Of a DNA stretch of 19,687 bases, positions 6,359-14,287 are shown one piece after another. Position numbers and translations under genes: made by a program. The DNA is from an uncultured Selenomonadales bacterium (GTDB lineage Bacteria; Bacillota; Negativicutes; Selenomonadales; Selenomonadaceae): positions 1 through 19,687 of the forward strand of contig CALEPR010000069.1 in the NCBI GenBank assembly GCA_937910665.1, read 5' to 3'. Every line of letters starts with the position of its first letter. The stretch's first letter is position 1. Under the pieces are notes generated by a model. That model made no database searches. It was not told the origin of the DNA and saw only the letters and a program-made list of their open reading frames with translations.

Positions 6359-7330
6359 TCACGCTGAAAATAATTTTTGTAAACGTATTCTGTTTGCTTC
6401 TTCTTCAACATATGGTTTCAATTGTTTGATAAATTCCTCATTGCTAAACAGTTCGTAGCAAAGATGGCATGGAGCACAATAATAATCTTCTACAGGGAAA
6501 TTTATATTTTTTGCTAATTTTGCGTACCAGCCAAGTCCATTGTGAAACATTACATAAATAAAATCATTGTCGCTGATATTTTCAACTGCTTTTTTTATGG
6601 AAGTTTTGCCGAACTTACCTATTTTTAAAATCGGCAGAAAATAACAAAACTGTGAACAACACATCAAAATATCGCCATTAAACATTGCCACAATCGACTT
6701 ATCAAATGGGCAAATAGCAGTTTCACTTTTATAATTCCTGATAAATTTGTCTGCCGGAAACAATTTCGCGGCATTTCCAACCGGATAAAAAGGATTGGTA
6801 TTTATTTGAAATCCATAAATTTCCGGACGAAGTTTCTCAATAGTCTGATGAAAACTGTCATCATCTTTTAACTTCATAATGCGAATTTGAATTTTTACAT
6901 TGAACTCTTTGGAAACTCGTAAAATATTTTTTATGCATTGAATCGGCACATACTTCTGATGATATATATCTGCACTCAAAGCCATACCAGTAAGTCCCGC
7001 GTTCGTCAGTTCTTGAAAAATTTTTCTTGTCTTTGATTCATCTTTTGCCCAAAATCCATTTGTCACCACACTTGAATTGAGACCAAGATTTTTGGCATAA
7101 GCCATACATTCTTTTAAAGTGTCATAACAAACAAATGCTTCGCCGCCGGTAAATGAGACTGTCTTTGTTTCGTCGATTCCCGACTGTATCTCCGCCATTT
7201 GATTTATATAATTTTTGATAACTTCTTTGTCCAAAACATTTTTCCTTGAAGGCGAACAAGAAAAACAGCAAATATCACAGGAAGCACTGCATCTGTCAGT
7301 GAGACTGAAAGTAAAATTTTTTACCAACAT
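6359..7330 (-). CDS. Radical SAM peptide maturase (SPASM-like C-terminus), copy 1
   Basis: A 323-residue radical SAM enzyme with GAGG eight bases before its ATG. The CX3CX2C cluster motif is C14, C18, C21. FTGGEAF (60-66) and VVTNGFW (88-94) are the usual SAM-binding landmarks, and DIYHQKYVP (121-129) is shared with its neighbour copy. C-terminal cysteines at 207, 224, 225, 229, 285, 288 and 291 resemble a SPASM/twitch auxiliary Fe-S domain, with NGDILMCC the characteristic stretch. Such enzymes install cross-links or epimerise residues in ribosomal peptides. It is separated from the Nif11 precursor by a hairpin and is tightly linked to the HExxH and KGEKW genes. Its substrate may therefore be the second precursor, though this cannot be settled from sequence. 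It is clearly paralogous to the rSAM at 7847-8791. Confidence 0.85.
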   Translation of the reverse strand: MLVKNFTFSLTDRCSASCDICCFSCSPSRKNVLDKEVIKNYINQMAEIQSGIDETKTVSFTGGEAFVCYDTLKECMAYAKNLGLNSSVVTNGFWAKDESKTRKIFQELTNAGLTGMALSADIYHQKYVPIQCIKNILRVSKEFNVKIQIRIMKLKDDDSFHQTIEKLRPEIYGFQINTNPFYPVGNAAKLFPADKFIRNYKSETAICPFDKSIVAMFNGDILMCCSQFCYFLPILKIGKFGKTSIKKAVENISDNDFIYVMFHNGLGWYAKLAKNINFPVEDYYCAPCHLCYELFSNEEFIKQLKPYVEEEANRIRLQKLFSA

Positions 7331-7354
7331 ATAAATACCTCAAATCTTTAACAA

Positions 7355-7406
7355 ACAGAACAAGACAGCAACTCTCTCTTATTAAAAAGAGCTACTGCCT
7401 TTCTGT
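7355..7406 (-). terminator. Intercistronic hairpin between Nif11 precursor and rSAM 1
   Basis: On the minus strand CAGTAGCTCT (7397-7388) pairs with AGAGTTGCTG (7375-7366), 10 bp with two G-U pairs. A lower stem, ACAGAA / TTCTGT, joins 7406-7401 to 7360-7355. Only a moderately U-rich run follows. It could be a leaky terminator or a 3' stabilising structure that makes precursor mRNA more abundant than the downstream enzyme mRNA, a common arrangement in peptide clusters. The structure is seen; the role is inferred. Confidence 0.5.
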
Positions 7407-7470
7407 TTAGCTTTTTAACAAATGGTTAAATCAAACTAAGTTCTACCAGATGTTATTACAAACCTTAATC

Positions 7471-7701
7471 TTAAGAGATAAAGTTGGTAAGAATAACATT
7501 GACACCGCCGCTGCCGCCGCCGGCAACTGCATCAAGGTCTTTGTCAGAAAGGTTAGAAGCGGCTTTGACATCATCAACGGTGAAGCTGTAGCCTTCTGCT
7601 TTTGCCAAATCGACGATTTGAGCCGGAGTCTTTGCGTTCTTAAACTTTGCTGCGAATGCGCTGTCGGATTTTACTTTCTCGGAAAATTCTTTGATACCCA
7701 T
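7471..7701 (-). CDS. Nif11-type leader RiPP precursor with Cys-free core
   Basis: A 76-residue precursor with a strong AGGAGG ribosome binding site. Residues 1-60 match the Nif11-like leader family: an N-terminal helix (IKEFSEKVKSDSAFAAKF), a middle AKTPAQIVDLAKAEGYSFT segment and the LSDKDLDAVAGG leader end. Cleavage after Gly61-Gly62 would release GSGGVNVILTNFIS; a second Gly-Gly at 65-66 could give VNVILTNFIS. The core has no Cys, so lanthionine or thioether chemistry is excluded. Val, Ile, Asn and Thr dominate, a composition suited to radical SAM epimerisation or C-C bond chemistry. The C39 peptidase exporter of this cluster is the expected leader protease. A promoter resembling an ECF-sigma type lies about 80 bp upstream. 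The final structure cannot be read from sequence. Confidence 0.9.
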   Translation of the reverse strand: MGIKEFSEKVKSDSAFAAKFKNAKTPAQIVDLAKAEGYSFTVDDVKAASNLSDKDLDAVAGGGSGGVNVILTNFIS

Positions 7702-7778
7702 TGTATCTTCCTCCTGTTAATTAATCTTTATGCAAAACACCTTTTTGGTGATATTGCCTATTTGAATTTTCTCTTTCA

Positions 7779-7813
7779 CTTATATAGACGAAATTTTTGT
7801 ATCTGTCATTACA
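7779..7813 (-). promoter_or_regulatory. Putative ECF-sigma promoter of the Nif11 precursor
   Basis: On the minus strand TGTAATGA (7813-7806) is followed after exactly 15 nt by CGTCTATATAAGTGAAA (starting 7790). The same two blocks with the same spacing occur before the radical SAM gene at 8791. The CGTC-type -10 is characteristic of ECF sigma factors. Transcription would start about 70 nt before the precursor ATG. Confidence 0.7.
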
Positions 7814-7846
7814 TCATTTTGCAAAAATTTTCTACGCCGATTTTTT

Positions 7847-8791
7847 TCAATTGAATAAATTATCCAATATCAATTTATCATGAAGTCTTTCTATATCAGC
7901 CGAAAGTATTTTATAATTTTTTTGATCCTTAAACATCAACCGACAAATTTCACAAGACGATAAATTTTTATCTTCATCACTTATGATTTTTTTATCGTGA
8001 GCAATTTCCATCAATTCGGCAAAACATTCTGCATTGTGAATTACATTATAAGTCGGAATACAATCACCCGTTCTCATGAGTTCTGCCAAAGTTTTATTTT
8101 TTACGTTTCCCAAAGTCATACAATCAGGGACTGCTGCTGTGCAACACGGTAAAACTTCTCCATCATATCGAACAAGCATATGTACACCTGCTGAACAAAT
8201 TTTCTTATTTTCTGACCAGATAAAAAATTCTTCTTTCGGCAAACTTTCTGCTCTACCGACTCTCATAAACGGATATATACTACATTCTAAAAAATATTTA
8301 AAGTCTCCCATAGCGTCAAAAAACTTATCGGCAGAATATTTTCCCTTCATCTCGCCAATGGAAACGTTAAACATTATATTATGCCGTTTGCTGGCTGCTA
8401 CTGCATTGCTTATGGCGTCATGACTTATATATTCATTATGAAAAGCATCGAAACTGAACGAAATATGATCTAATTTTGCGGCAGATAAAACAGCGTCAAT
8501 TTTTTCATCTGACCAACTGCCCCAAAATCCATTTGTCGCAACCGATGTTTTAAACCCAAGTTTTTTAGCGTGATTTGAGCCTTTTATCAGTAAATCAGTG
8601 TAAAGAAAAGCCTCACCGCCTGTAAATCCTATCTGCTTGATTGTTCCAATATCAAGTGCTTGATTTATTGCCTCAATCATCAATGATTCATCAATTACAC
8701 TATTGAGTTTTGGCGAACAAGACAAACCACAGATTGCACAGTTGGCATTACAGCGATTTGTCAACATTATTCCGAGTGATTTCTTTTTCAT
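7847..8791 (-). CDS. Radical SAM peptide maturase (SPASM-like C-terminus), copy 2
   Basis: A 314-residue enzyme. ATG 8791 is chosen because CGAGGTG lies five bases upstream; an in-frame GTG at 8809 would start inside the promoter motif. The CX3CX2C motif is C14, C18, C21. FTGGEAF (56-62), SVATNGFW (83-90) and DAFHNEYIS (115-123) follow the same order as in rSAM copy 1. C-terminal cysteines at 199, 216, 217, 224, 280 and 283, with the DGEVLPCC stretch, suggest an auxiliary Fe-S site. It lies immediately upstream of the Nif11 precursor, making that peptide its probable substrate; peptide epimerases and C-C cross-linking enzymes belong to related groups. It has its own promoter motif matching that of the precursor, so enzyme and substrate are probably co-induced. 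Confidence 0.86.
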   Translation of the reverse strand: MKKKSLGIMLTNRCNANCAICGLSCSPKLNSVIDESLMIEAINQALDIGTIKQIGFTGGEAFLYTDLLIKGSNHAKKLGFKTSVATNGFWGSWSDEKIDAVLSAAKLDHISFSFDAFHNEYISHDAISNAVAASKRHNIMFNVSIGEMKGKYSADKFFDAMGDFKYFLECSIYPFMRVGRAESLPKEEFFIWSENKKICSAGVHMLVRYDGEVLPCCTAAVPDCMTLGNVKNKTLAELMRTGDCIPTYNVIHNAECFAELMEIAHDKKIISDEDKNLSSCEICRLMFKDQKNYKILSADIERLHDKLILDNLFN

Positions 8792-8808
8792 AGTTTCACC
8801 TCGTTCCA

Positions 8809-8843
8809 CTTATACAGACGCAAAAACTCATTCATTCATTACA
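8809..8843 (-). promoter_or_regulatory. Putative ECF-sigma promoter of rSAM 2
   Basis: On the minus strand TGTAATGA (8843-8836) is followed after 15 nt by CGTCTGTATAAGTGGAA (starting 8820). It differs from the promoter before the Nif11 gene at only two positions of the downstream block, while the spacer is unrelated. The -35 block lies over the last codons of the sigma factor gene. The predicted leader to the rSAM start is very short, with the ribosome binding site at 8797-8803. Confidence 0.68.
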
Positions 8844-9388
8844 AAAATTTTTCTCAGCTTGTCCAACGCTCTGAATAAAATTATTCCAACATTTGATGGC
8901 GTAAGGTTCAAAATTTCTGATATTTCCACGTTTGAGCAATCAGCCCAATATTTCAGTTTTATTATTTCTTGTTCACGTTCATTTAATTTACCGATTGCAT
9001 CTAATAATTGTCGTATTTCTTCTTTGGTCAGTAATTTATTTTCCGGTTGTTCAAATTCTGGAATAGATTCATTAAAAAATTCTTCCCAATCTTCCGTGAT
9101 TATCTGCCGTTTTTTATTTTTTTTGCGATAATAATCTATGACACTGTGATTAGCCGTACTGAATAGCCAAGCTGTGAAAGGTGATGTACCACTGTATTGT
9201 TCCAAATTCATAAAAACTTTGTAGAATACATCATTCACAACCTCATCTGCATCAGCAGCATTTCTTATCTTTGCGTAAATAAAATTATACACTCGTTTAA
9301 AAAATGTTTCGTAAAGTTCAATAAACGCCACATCATCATTTGAAGCGCGTTTAGCAAGTTGGTTGTAATAATTTGTGTCTTTCTCCAT
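8828..9388 (-). CDS. ECF-type RNA polymerase sigma factor
   Basis: A 186-residue sigma-70 family protein with GAGG eight bases before ATG. Region 2 spans about residues 22-90 (DADEVVNDVFYKVFMNL and FTAWLFSTANHSVIDYYRK, the -10 recognition and core-binding part). Region 4 spans about 120-182 (LNEREQEIIKLKYW, then the HTH SNVEISEILNLTPSNVGIILFRALDKLR). With no regions 1 or 3 it is an ECF sigma factor. No anti-sigma factor gene is adjacent, so its activity control is not evident. It lies between the exporter and the peptide genes, and two matching CGTC-type promoters sit just downstream, so it probably switches on precursor and maturase expression as part of a small self-contained regulon (inference). 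Confidence 0.9.
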   Translation of the reverse strand: MEKDTNYYNQLAKRASNDDVAFIELYETFFKRVYNFIYAKIRNAADADEVVNDVFYKVFMNLEQYSGTSPFTAWLFSTANHSVIDYYRKKNKKRQIITEDWEEFFNESIPEFEQPENKLLTKEEIRQLLDAIGKLNEREQEIIKLKYWADCSNVEISEILNLTPSNVGIILFRALDKLRKIFVMNE

Positions 9389-9397
9389 TTATGTACC

Positions 9398-12067
9398 TCA
9401 AGCCACTTGACGCTTAACCAAAGTGGAAAACAATCCGCCCTTTTCGACAAGTTCATCAAATGTGCCACTCTCTGCAATCTGACCTTTATCCAGCACTATC
9501 ACTCTGTCGCAATCTTTTATCGTCGATAATCTATGTGCAACCACTATTCTTGTTGTATGGAGTTTATTTAGACTTTCTGTCACGATTGCCTGAGTTTTGT
9601 TGTCAAGCGCGCTTGTTGCCTCGTCAAATATCATAATCGACGGATTTGCCGCTAACGCTCTTGCTATTAAAATTCTCTGTCGCTGACCGCCGCTGATATT
9701 TGTACTGCCTTCACTGATTATTGTTTGCATACCCATCGGCATATTTCTTATATCATCGGCTATTCCGGCGGATTCGGCAGCTCTCCAAGCATCGTCCATT
9801 GTCAAGGCACTGGTTCCTACTATATTCATATATAAATCGCCGCTCATTAGCTGTCCATTTTGCAAGACTACACCCATTTGACTGCGAACTGACGAAACAT
9901 TCAATTCTGATAAATCTTGTCCGTCATAGTACACTGCACCGAATTTTGGTTTTTCAAAGCCTAACAATAATCTTAAAAGCGTTGATTTGCCACAGCCTGA
10001 ACCTCCGACGATTGCAACATTTTCACCGGCTGCTATTTTGAAACTGACATCATTTAAAATATTTCTTCCGCCTTCAACATACGAAAATGTCAAATTTCTA
10101 ACTTCAATATTTCCGGTTAAAACTTCCGCATCGACTTTATCTTCAGCTACTTCCGGTTCTGCTTCCAAAATTGGTTTTAAATTATCAATTTGTGGTCGTA
10201 TTCTACAAAATTGGTCTATTAATGGTAATACTTGCCTAAATGTCAAATTAAAACTTGTAAATGCGGCTTGAAATGCCAAAAATTGTGCATAGCCCACAGA
10301 ATTTGGATCTAAATGATAATATGCAATGTAATAAATCAACATCGTCAGCAATATCGGTTGAATTTCCATTAAAATATTATTGTAATTATTTTGCCAACGG
10401 ATATTTAAATTCCACTTCCACTGATCGCCAAATTTTTCGCTCCAAAGGTAATATGCTTGTTCTTCTGCACCTTGTATTCTGAATTTAGCCAATCCAGCGA
10501 AAATTTGTTGAACCAATCCGGCTGTCTTGTTTTGTGCCTCAACCATATTTTTATGGAATATGAATCCGTTTCGATAGATAAATAAAATTATTACAGAATA
10601 AACTGTCCATAGAAGCATCGCCGCCATTGTCAGTTTTAAACTGTAATAAGCCATTAAAATTAAACTCCAGAACGAAAATATGAAATTAAACACAAGAGTT
10701 ATAAATTGTTCATTCACTACTTGTTTTACTTGATTTAATCCCATCATTCGCTTTGCGAGTTCGCCTGATTGAAATTTACGGAAAAAATTTGTAGGTAAAG
10801 CCAACAGTCTGCCCCAAAGTGCCGCCTCTGCTGACATATCTAATTTTGAAGTCAAACGTAAAACCGAAATGGAACGCACTATCGACACTGCCGCCATTGT
10901 GAAGCTCGTCACTATTGACACTTGGGTGACGATAGCAAGTCCTTTTCTGTCTAAAATTGGAATTATATCTGAAAAGATGCTTTCAGTAATAATTGGTGTC
11001 ACGAGCGGTATAATGCCGGCAACTATACTCGCCAAAATTATCGCTCTAAAATCGGACTTCCAACCTTGCCTGAACATAAATTTCATCAGATCTGTTATCC
11101 CGAGTTTTTTCAGCGGCAGACCGGCATAACAAGCAAAAGCATCGGAATCTATATTTTGTGCCACTTCGTCATCAATCAAAATTCCTTGCGTATTTTTCTT
11201 CGTGATTAATTTGTACTTGTCGGGCGCGATCGGCAAAAATGCTGACAACTCTTTATTCTTGCCGTAATAGCCTATAATAACGCCGCTGTCCTTTTTATAC
11301 CAATTCTTCTCAAGCGTTATGAAACGTATTTGCATATTACCTTTTTGAACCAATCGGCGAATCAGTCCGAGCTGATCCAGACGTTTTACAAATTCTGGTG
11401 ACAGTTGAATATTTTCTGTTGGCATTGAAAGAGCGTTTGCCACTCTGCGAACGATAAAGGCGACTTCTTCTAAATTTTCGTTGCCTGTTGCGCCGCTTTC
11501 GTAATGCATTTGCTCATCATTCATTAAATTACTGATTGCATTGTCAACTAACTGCTGCTGATGCTTTTTGCGAGTTTCCAACCGCCTTGATAATCTTTTA
11601 TCTTCGGCTCCAAATTGCACGCCGAGCATCATTGCAAAAATCTGCTCATTCATCAAAAATTCGTTGTAAATTTCTTCGTTTGAATCTTCTTTACCCGAAA
11701 AAATTTTACCATTTCGCCAACTGATGAGCATATCATCGCCGCGATCCGCCATTAATCCCAGCCATTGCAATTTTATCAACTCAGCAAACCATTTTCGCAT
11801 TAATTTTGCTTGTGCTTGAGAATTAACTTCCTTGAAATCAATTAATTCAATTTCAATATCTTCGACAGCGTAAATTACTACATCTATCTTTTCAAATTCG
11901 TCCATAGAGGGATATGCTGCATCATTTGCAAAAAGTTCCATCAAAAATAACTGTCGAAACGACTTAATATCTCTTGTCATTGCATATGCTTCGGCAAATC
12001 CAGATTTTACAAATACAAATTTATTTTCATCTGTCAGTCGAAAACGCTGTCCGGCTACTAATTTCAT
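9398..12067 (-). CDS. NHLM-type peptide exporter ABC protein (ATP-binding/permease, no peptidase)
   Basis: An 889-residue ABC protein. ATG 12067 follows the previous stop by 4 bp and has AGAGGG eight bases upstream; a TTG at 12097 inside the upstream gene is not needed. The first roughly 300 residues lack a peptidase domain and are a long cytoplasmic region, as in the NHLM ATP-binding subunit family. Several membrane helices follow (about 345-640, e.g. AIILASIVAGIIPLVTPII and FIFSFWSLILMAYYSL). The C-terminal nucleotide-binding domain has Walker A GGSGCGKST (688-696), signature ISGGQ (791-795), Walker B IMIFDEA and H-loop His845. It works beside the C39-bearing partner, probably as a heterodimeric or companion exporter for the leader peptides. 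All landmarks look intact. Confidence 0.88.
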   Translation of the reverse strand: MKLVAGQRFRLTDENKFVFVKSGFAEAYAMTRDIKSFRQLFLMELFANDAAYPSMDEFEKIDVVIYAVEDIEIELIDFKEVNSQAQAKLMRKWFAELIKLQWLGLMADRGDDMLISWRNGKIFSGKEDSNEEIYNEFLMNEQIFAMMLGVQFGAEDKRLSRRLETRKKHQQQLVDNAISNLMNDEQMHYESGATGNENLEEVAFIVRRVANALSMPTENIQLSPEFVKRLDQLGLIRRLVQKGNMQIRFITLEKNWYKKDSGVIIGYYGKNKELSAFLPIAPDKYKLITKKNTQGILIDDEVAQNIDSDAFACYAGLPLKKLGITDLMKFMFRQGWKSDFRAIILASIVAGIIPLVTPIITESIFSDIIPILDRKGLAIVTQVSIVTSFTMAAVSIVRSISVLRLTSKLDMSAEAALWGRLLALPTNFFRKFQSGELAKRMMGLNQVKQVVNEQFITLVFNFIFSFWSLILMAYYSLKLTMAAMLLWTVYSVIILFIYRNGFIFHKNMVEAQNKTAGLVQQIFAGLAKFRIQGAEEQAYYLWSEKFGDQWKWNLNIRWQNNYNNILMEIQPILLTMLIYYIAYYHLDPNSVGYAQFLAFQAAFTSFNLTFRQVLPLIDQFCRIRPQIDNLKPILEAEPEVAEDKVDAEVLTGNIEVRNLTFSYVEGGRNILNDVSFKIAAGENVAIVGGSGCGKSTLLRLLLGFEKPKFGAVYYDGQDLSELNVSSVRSQMGVVLQNGQLMSGDLYMNIVGTSALTMDDAWRAAESAGIADDIRNMPMGMQTIISEGSTNISGGQRQRILIARALAANPSIMIFDEATSALDNKTQAIVTESLNKLHTTRIVVAHRLSTIKDCDRVIVLDKGQIAESGTFDELVEKGGLFSTLVKRQVA

Positions 12068-12071
12068 ATTC

Positions 12072-14282
12072 TTAACCCTCTTTGTCTCGATCTTCAATTA
12101 AACGGCGATATGGACCGTCGTGCTGCATCATATTTCTATGTGTGCCGCGTTCGACAACTTTACCACGATCAAGCACAACAATTTCATCACAATCTCGAAT
12201 TGTCGATAATCTGTGAGCGACTATGAAACACGAGCAACCTCTTCGACGTATGTTTTGCAATACTTTTTGCTCAGTTATCGGATCGAGTGCGCTCGTAGCC
12301 TCATCAAGCACTAAGATTGATGGATTACAAGCAAGTGCACGAGCAATTTCTAATCTTTGACGCTGTCCTCCGCTGAAATTTAAACCGCCTTCTGACACCA
12401 TAAACTCATATCCGCCATCAAGTTTTAAAATATCATCGTGTATGCAAGCATCTTTTGCGGCTTGAATTATGTCATCTTTACGCAGTGAGGTATCAAAAAG
12501 CGAAATATTATCTCGAATCGTTCCGCTTATCTGGAAAATATCCTGATCTACTGACGAAAGCGAATTTATAATAACGTATCTCGGAATGGTTCTTCGATTT
12601 ACACCGTCAAAAAGCACTTCGCCCGACCATTCCTGATAAAGTCCTGTAACAATTTTTGACAGCGTTGATTTGCCGCTGCCACTAAAGCCAACAATAGCTA
12701 CCCAACGACCAGGCTCAACATTCAAATTGAAATTCTCTAAAAGTGGCGGCTCTAATGGAGAGTACCCAAAATTTAGATTTTTCAATTCAATTTTGCCGGA
12801 AAGTCTGTCACCGTCGAATTTTGTCTGCTTTTCATCTGGATAATTAAGTGAATCTATTGGGTAACGCTCCACATCATCAATACGCCGCATTTGCATTTCT
12901 GTCTGCTGTAAAGTTGCCCCAAGTGCCAAAAATCTATTAAAAGGTTCCTGAAAACTCGTCATTAAATTTTGAAATGCCATGAAAATACCTGCCGTCATCG
13001 TTCCTGCCATTATTGAGAATCCGCCTAGTGTAATGATTATTGCAGAATTTATTCCTGTCAATAAAACAGGCAAAATAGTCAATCCCATTTGACAAAGCTG
13101 AACTTCCTGCATACCTGCCAATACTTTTGCGCGATAACCTGCCCATTTGGCAAAAAAATCTGCCTCATTTCCATTTGCTTTGATTGACTCTATCATTAAT
13201 AGACCATTCATTGCGGTACCATATTCTTTTCCATAATCTTGTTGTATTCTCATGGTTAAGTCAGTAACTTTGCGCCTCAATATCGAGAACACAACTAAAC
13301 TCATTCCACTGAAAAATAATCCGACCAGCGTCAACGGTACACTATACTGAAACAACAACAACAGATAGAAAACTACTATTATAAAATCTAATAGTGACCT
13401 TGCCGCAGAATCTGACAGAACGGTTGAGATTGATTCATTATAATCAGCACGCGAGGCAACTTCCGCTGCGCTTCTCTGCTGAAAAAATGGTATCGGTAAT
13501 TTCATAACGTGCCAAAAAAATTTGCTTGAATCTGAAATCATCAACTTTTTCTGCCATCTCGTCAATATTGCAAATCTAATCGTATTCATTATTCCAGACA
13601 GGAAAAATGCTATTGTCATCGCTATACACAAATTAAACATCCAATCTGAATGTTTGCCCGTTAAAATATCATCAAGAAATACTTGATTGAATACAGGCGT
13701 TGCCAATCCAGGAAAAACCATTCCAAGACCAACTAACACCACAAATATCACTGCCCATTTGTCTTCTGCAAGTTTTTTCGCTACCGTTGCAAATATGTTA
13801 TATGGCTTGCCTTCTTTTTTGAAATTTTCGTTAGGTTTTATGCTGATCGCTACGCCTGTAAATGAAGTCTCAAAATGTTCCCATTCAATTATTCTCTTAC
13901 CGACTGCTGGATCATTTATATATGCTTTGCCGTCAACTACTCCTTCAAGCACGACAAAATGATTAAATTCCCAGTGAATTATCAATGGATAGTCTTGCTC
14001 TTCCTCCAGAAATTCACCCGGCATACATCTGTAACCGCGAACATCGCAATTTCTTCTTCTCGCAGCTTTTACTATCGAACTTGCCTTGCTGCCGTCACGA
14101 TTTACTCCACATTCCTGACGCAATTTTTCAAGTGGTATCCACTGACCATAATGCGCTAAAATCATTGCAAGGGACGCCGCTCCGCATTCTGTCGCCTCCA
14201 TTTGCAATATCGTCGGTACTTTTACTCGTTTGCCTTTTGATGAAATTTTATTTTTAAAATAATTCTTGATTTTTTCTATCAT
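12072..14282 (-). CDS. NHLM-type peptidase-containing ABC exporter (C39 peptidase + ATPase)
   Basis: A 736-residue bacteriocin-type exporter. I chose ATG 14282, with AGGTGA five bases upstream; a GTG at 14291 overlaps the upstream stop and is the alternative. The N-terminal C39 peptidase has its full catalytic set: C33 in ATECGAAS, H108 in NHFVVLEG and D124 in INDPAVG, so it should cut leaders after Gly-Gly. A permease domain of about six helices follows (roughly 175-460). The ATPase has Walker A GFSGSGKST (542-550), signature FSGGQ (646-650), Walker B ILVLDEA and H-loop His700. It sits in the cytoplasmic membrane with the peptidase inside. The Nif11 precursor with AVAGG is its obvious substrate. 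Length and layout fit the family. Confidence 0.92.
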   Translation of the reverse strand: MIEKIKNYFKNKISSKGKRVKVPTILQMEATECGAASLAMILAHYGQWIPLEKLRQECGVNRDGSKASSIVKAARRRNCDVRGYRCMPGEFLEEEQDYPLIIHWEFNHFVVLEGVVDGKAYINDPAVGKRIIEWEHFETSFTGVAISIKPNENFKKEGKPYNIFATVAKKLAEDKWAVIFVVLVGLGMVFPGLATPVFNQVFLDDILTGKHSDWMFNLCIAMTIAFFLSGIMNTIRFAILTRWQKKLMISDSSKFFWHVMKLPIPFFQQRSAAEVASRADYNESISTVLSDSAARSLLDFIIVVFYLLLLFQYSVPLTLVGLFFSGMSLVVFSILRRKVTDLTMRIQQDYGKEYGTAMNGLLMIESIKANGNEADFFAKWAGYRAKVLAGMQEVQLCQMGLTILPVLLTGINSAIIITLGGFSIMAGTMTAGIFMAFQNLMTSFQEPFNRFLALGATLQQTEMQMRRIDDVERYPIDSLNYPDEKQTKFDGDRLSGKIELKNLNFGYSPLEPPLLENFNLNVEPGRWVAIVGFSGSGKSTLSKIVTGLYQEWSGEVLFDGVNRRTIPRYVIINSLSSVDQDIFQISGTIRDNISLFDTSLRKDDIIQAAKDACIHDDILKLDGGYEFMVSEGGLNFSGGQRQRLEIARALACNPSILVLDEATSALDPITEQKVLQNIRRRGCSCFIVAHRLSTIRDCDEIVVLDRGKVVERGTHRNMMQHDGPYRRLIEDRDKEG

Positions 14283-14287
14283 TCGGC

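Noticed and set aside
5503..6411. Longer start for the HExxH protein
   Set aside because: The extra 21 residues would be translated from within the radical SAM gene's 3' end; a good ribosome binding site precedes ATG 6348.
7471..7701. Lanthipeptide or sactipeptide interpretation of the Nif11 precursor
   Set aside because: The core contains no Cys, and no lanthionine synthetase is encoded in the window.
7450..7854. 134-residue plus-strand open frame opposite the Nif11 gene
   Set aside because: It is antisense to the clear Nif11 precursor and its promoter, has no ribosome binding site, and its composition is the mirror of the real gene.
8792..8809. GTG start adding six residues to rSAM 2
   Set aside because: The GTG lies within the promoter -10 block and upstream of the likely transcription start, while ATG 8791 has a good ribosome binding site.
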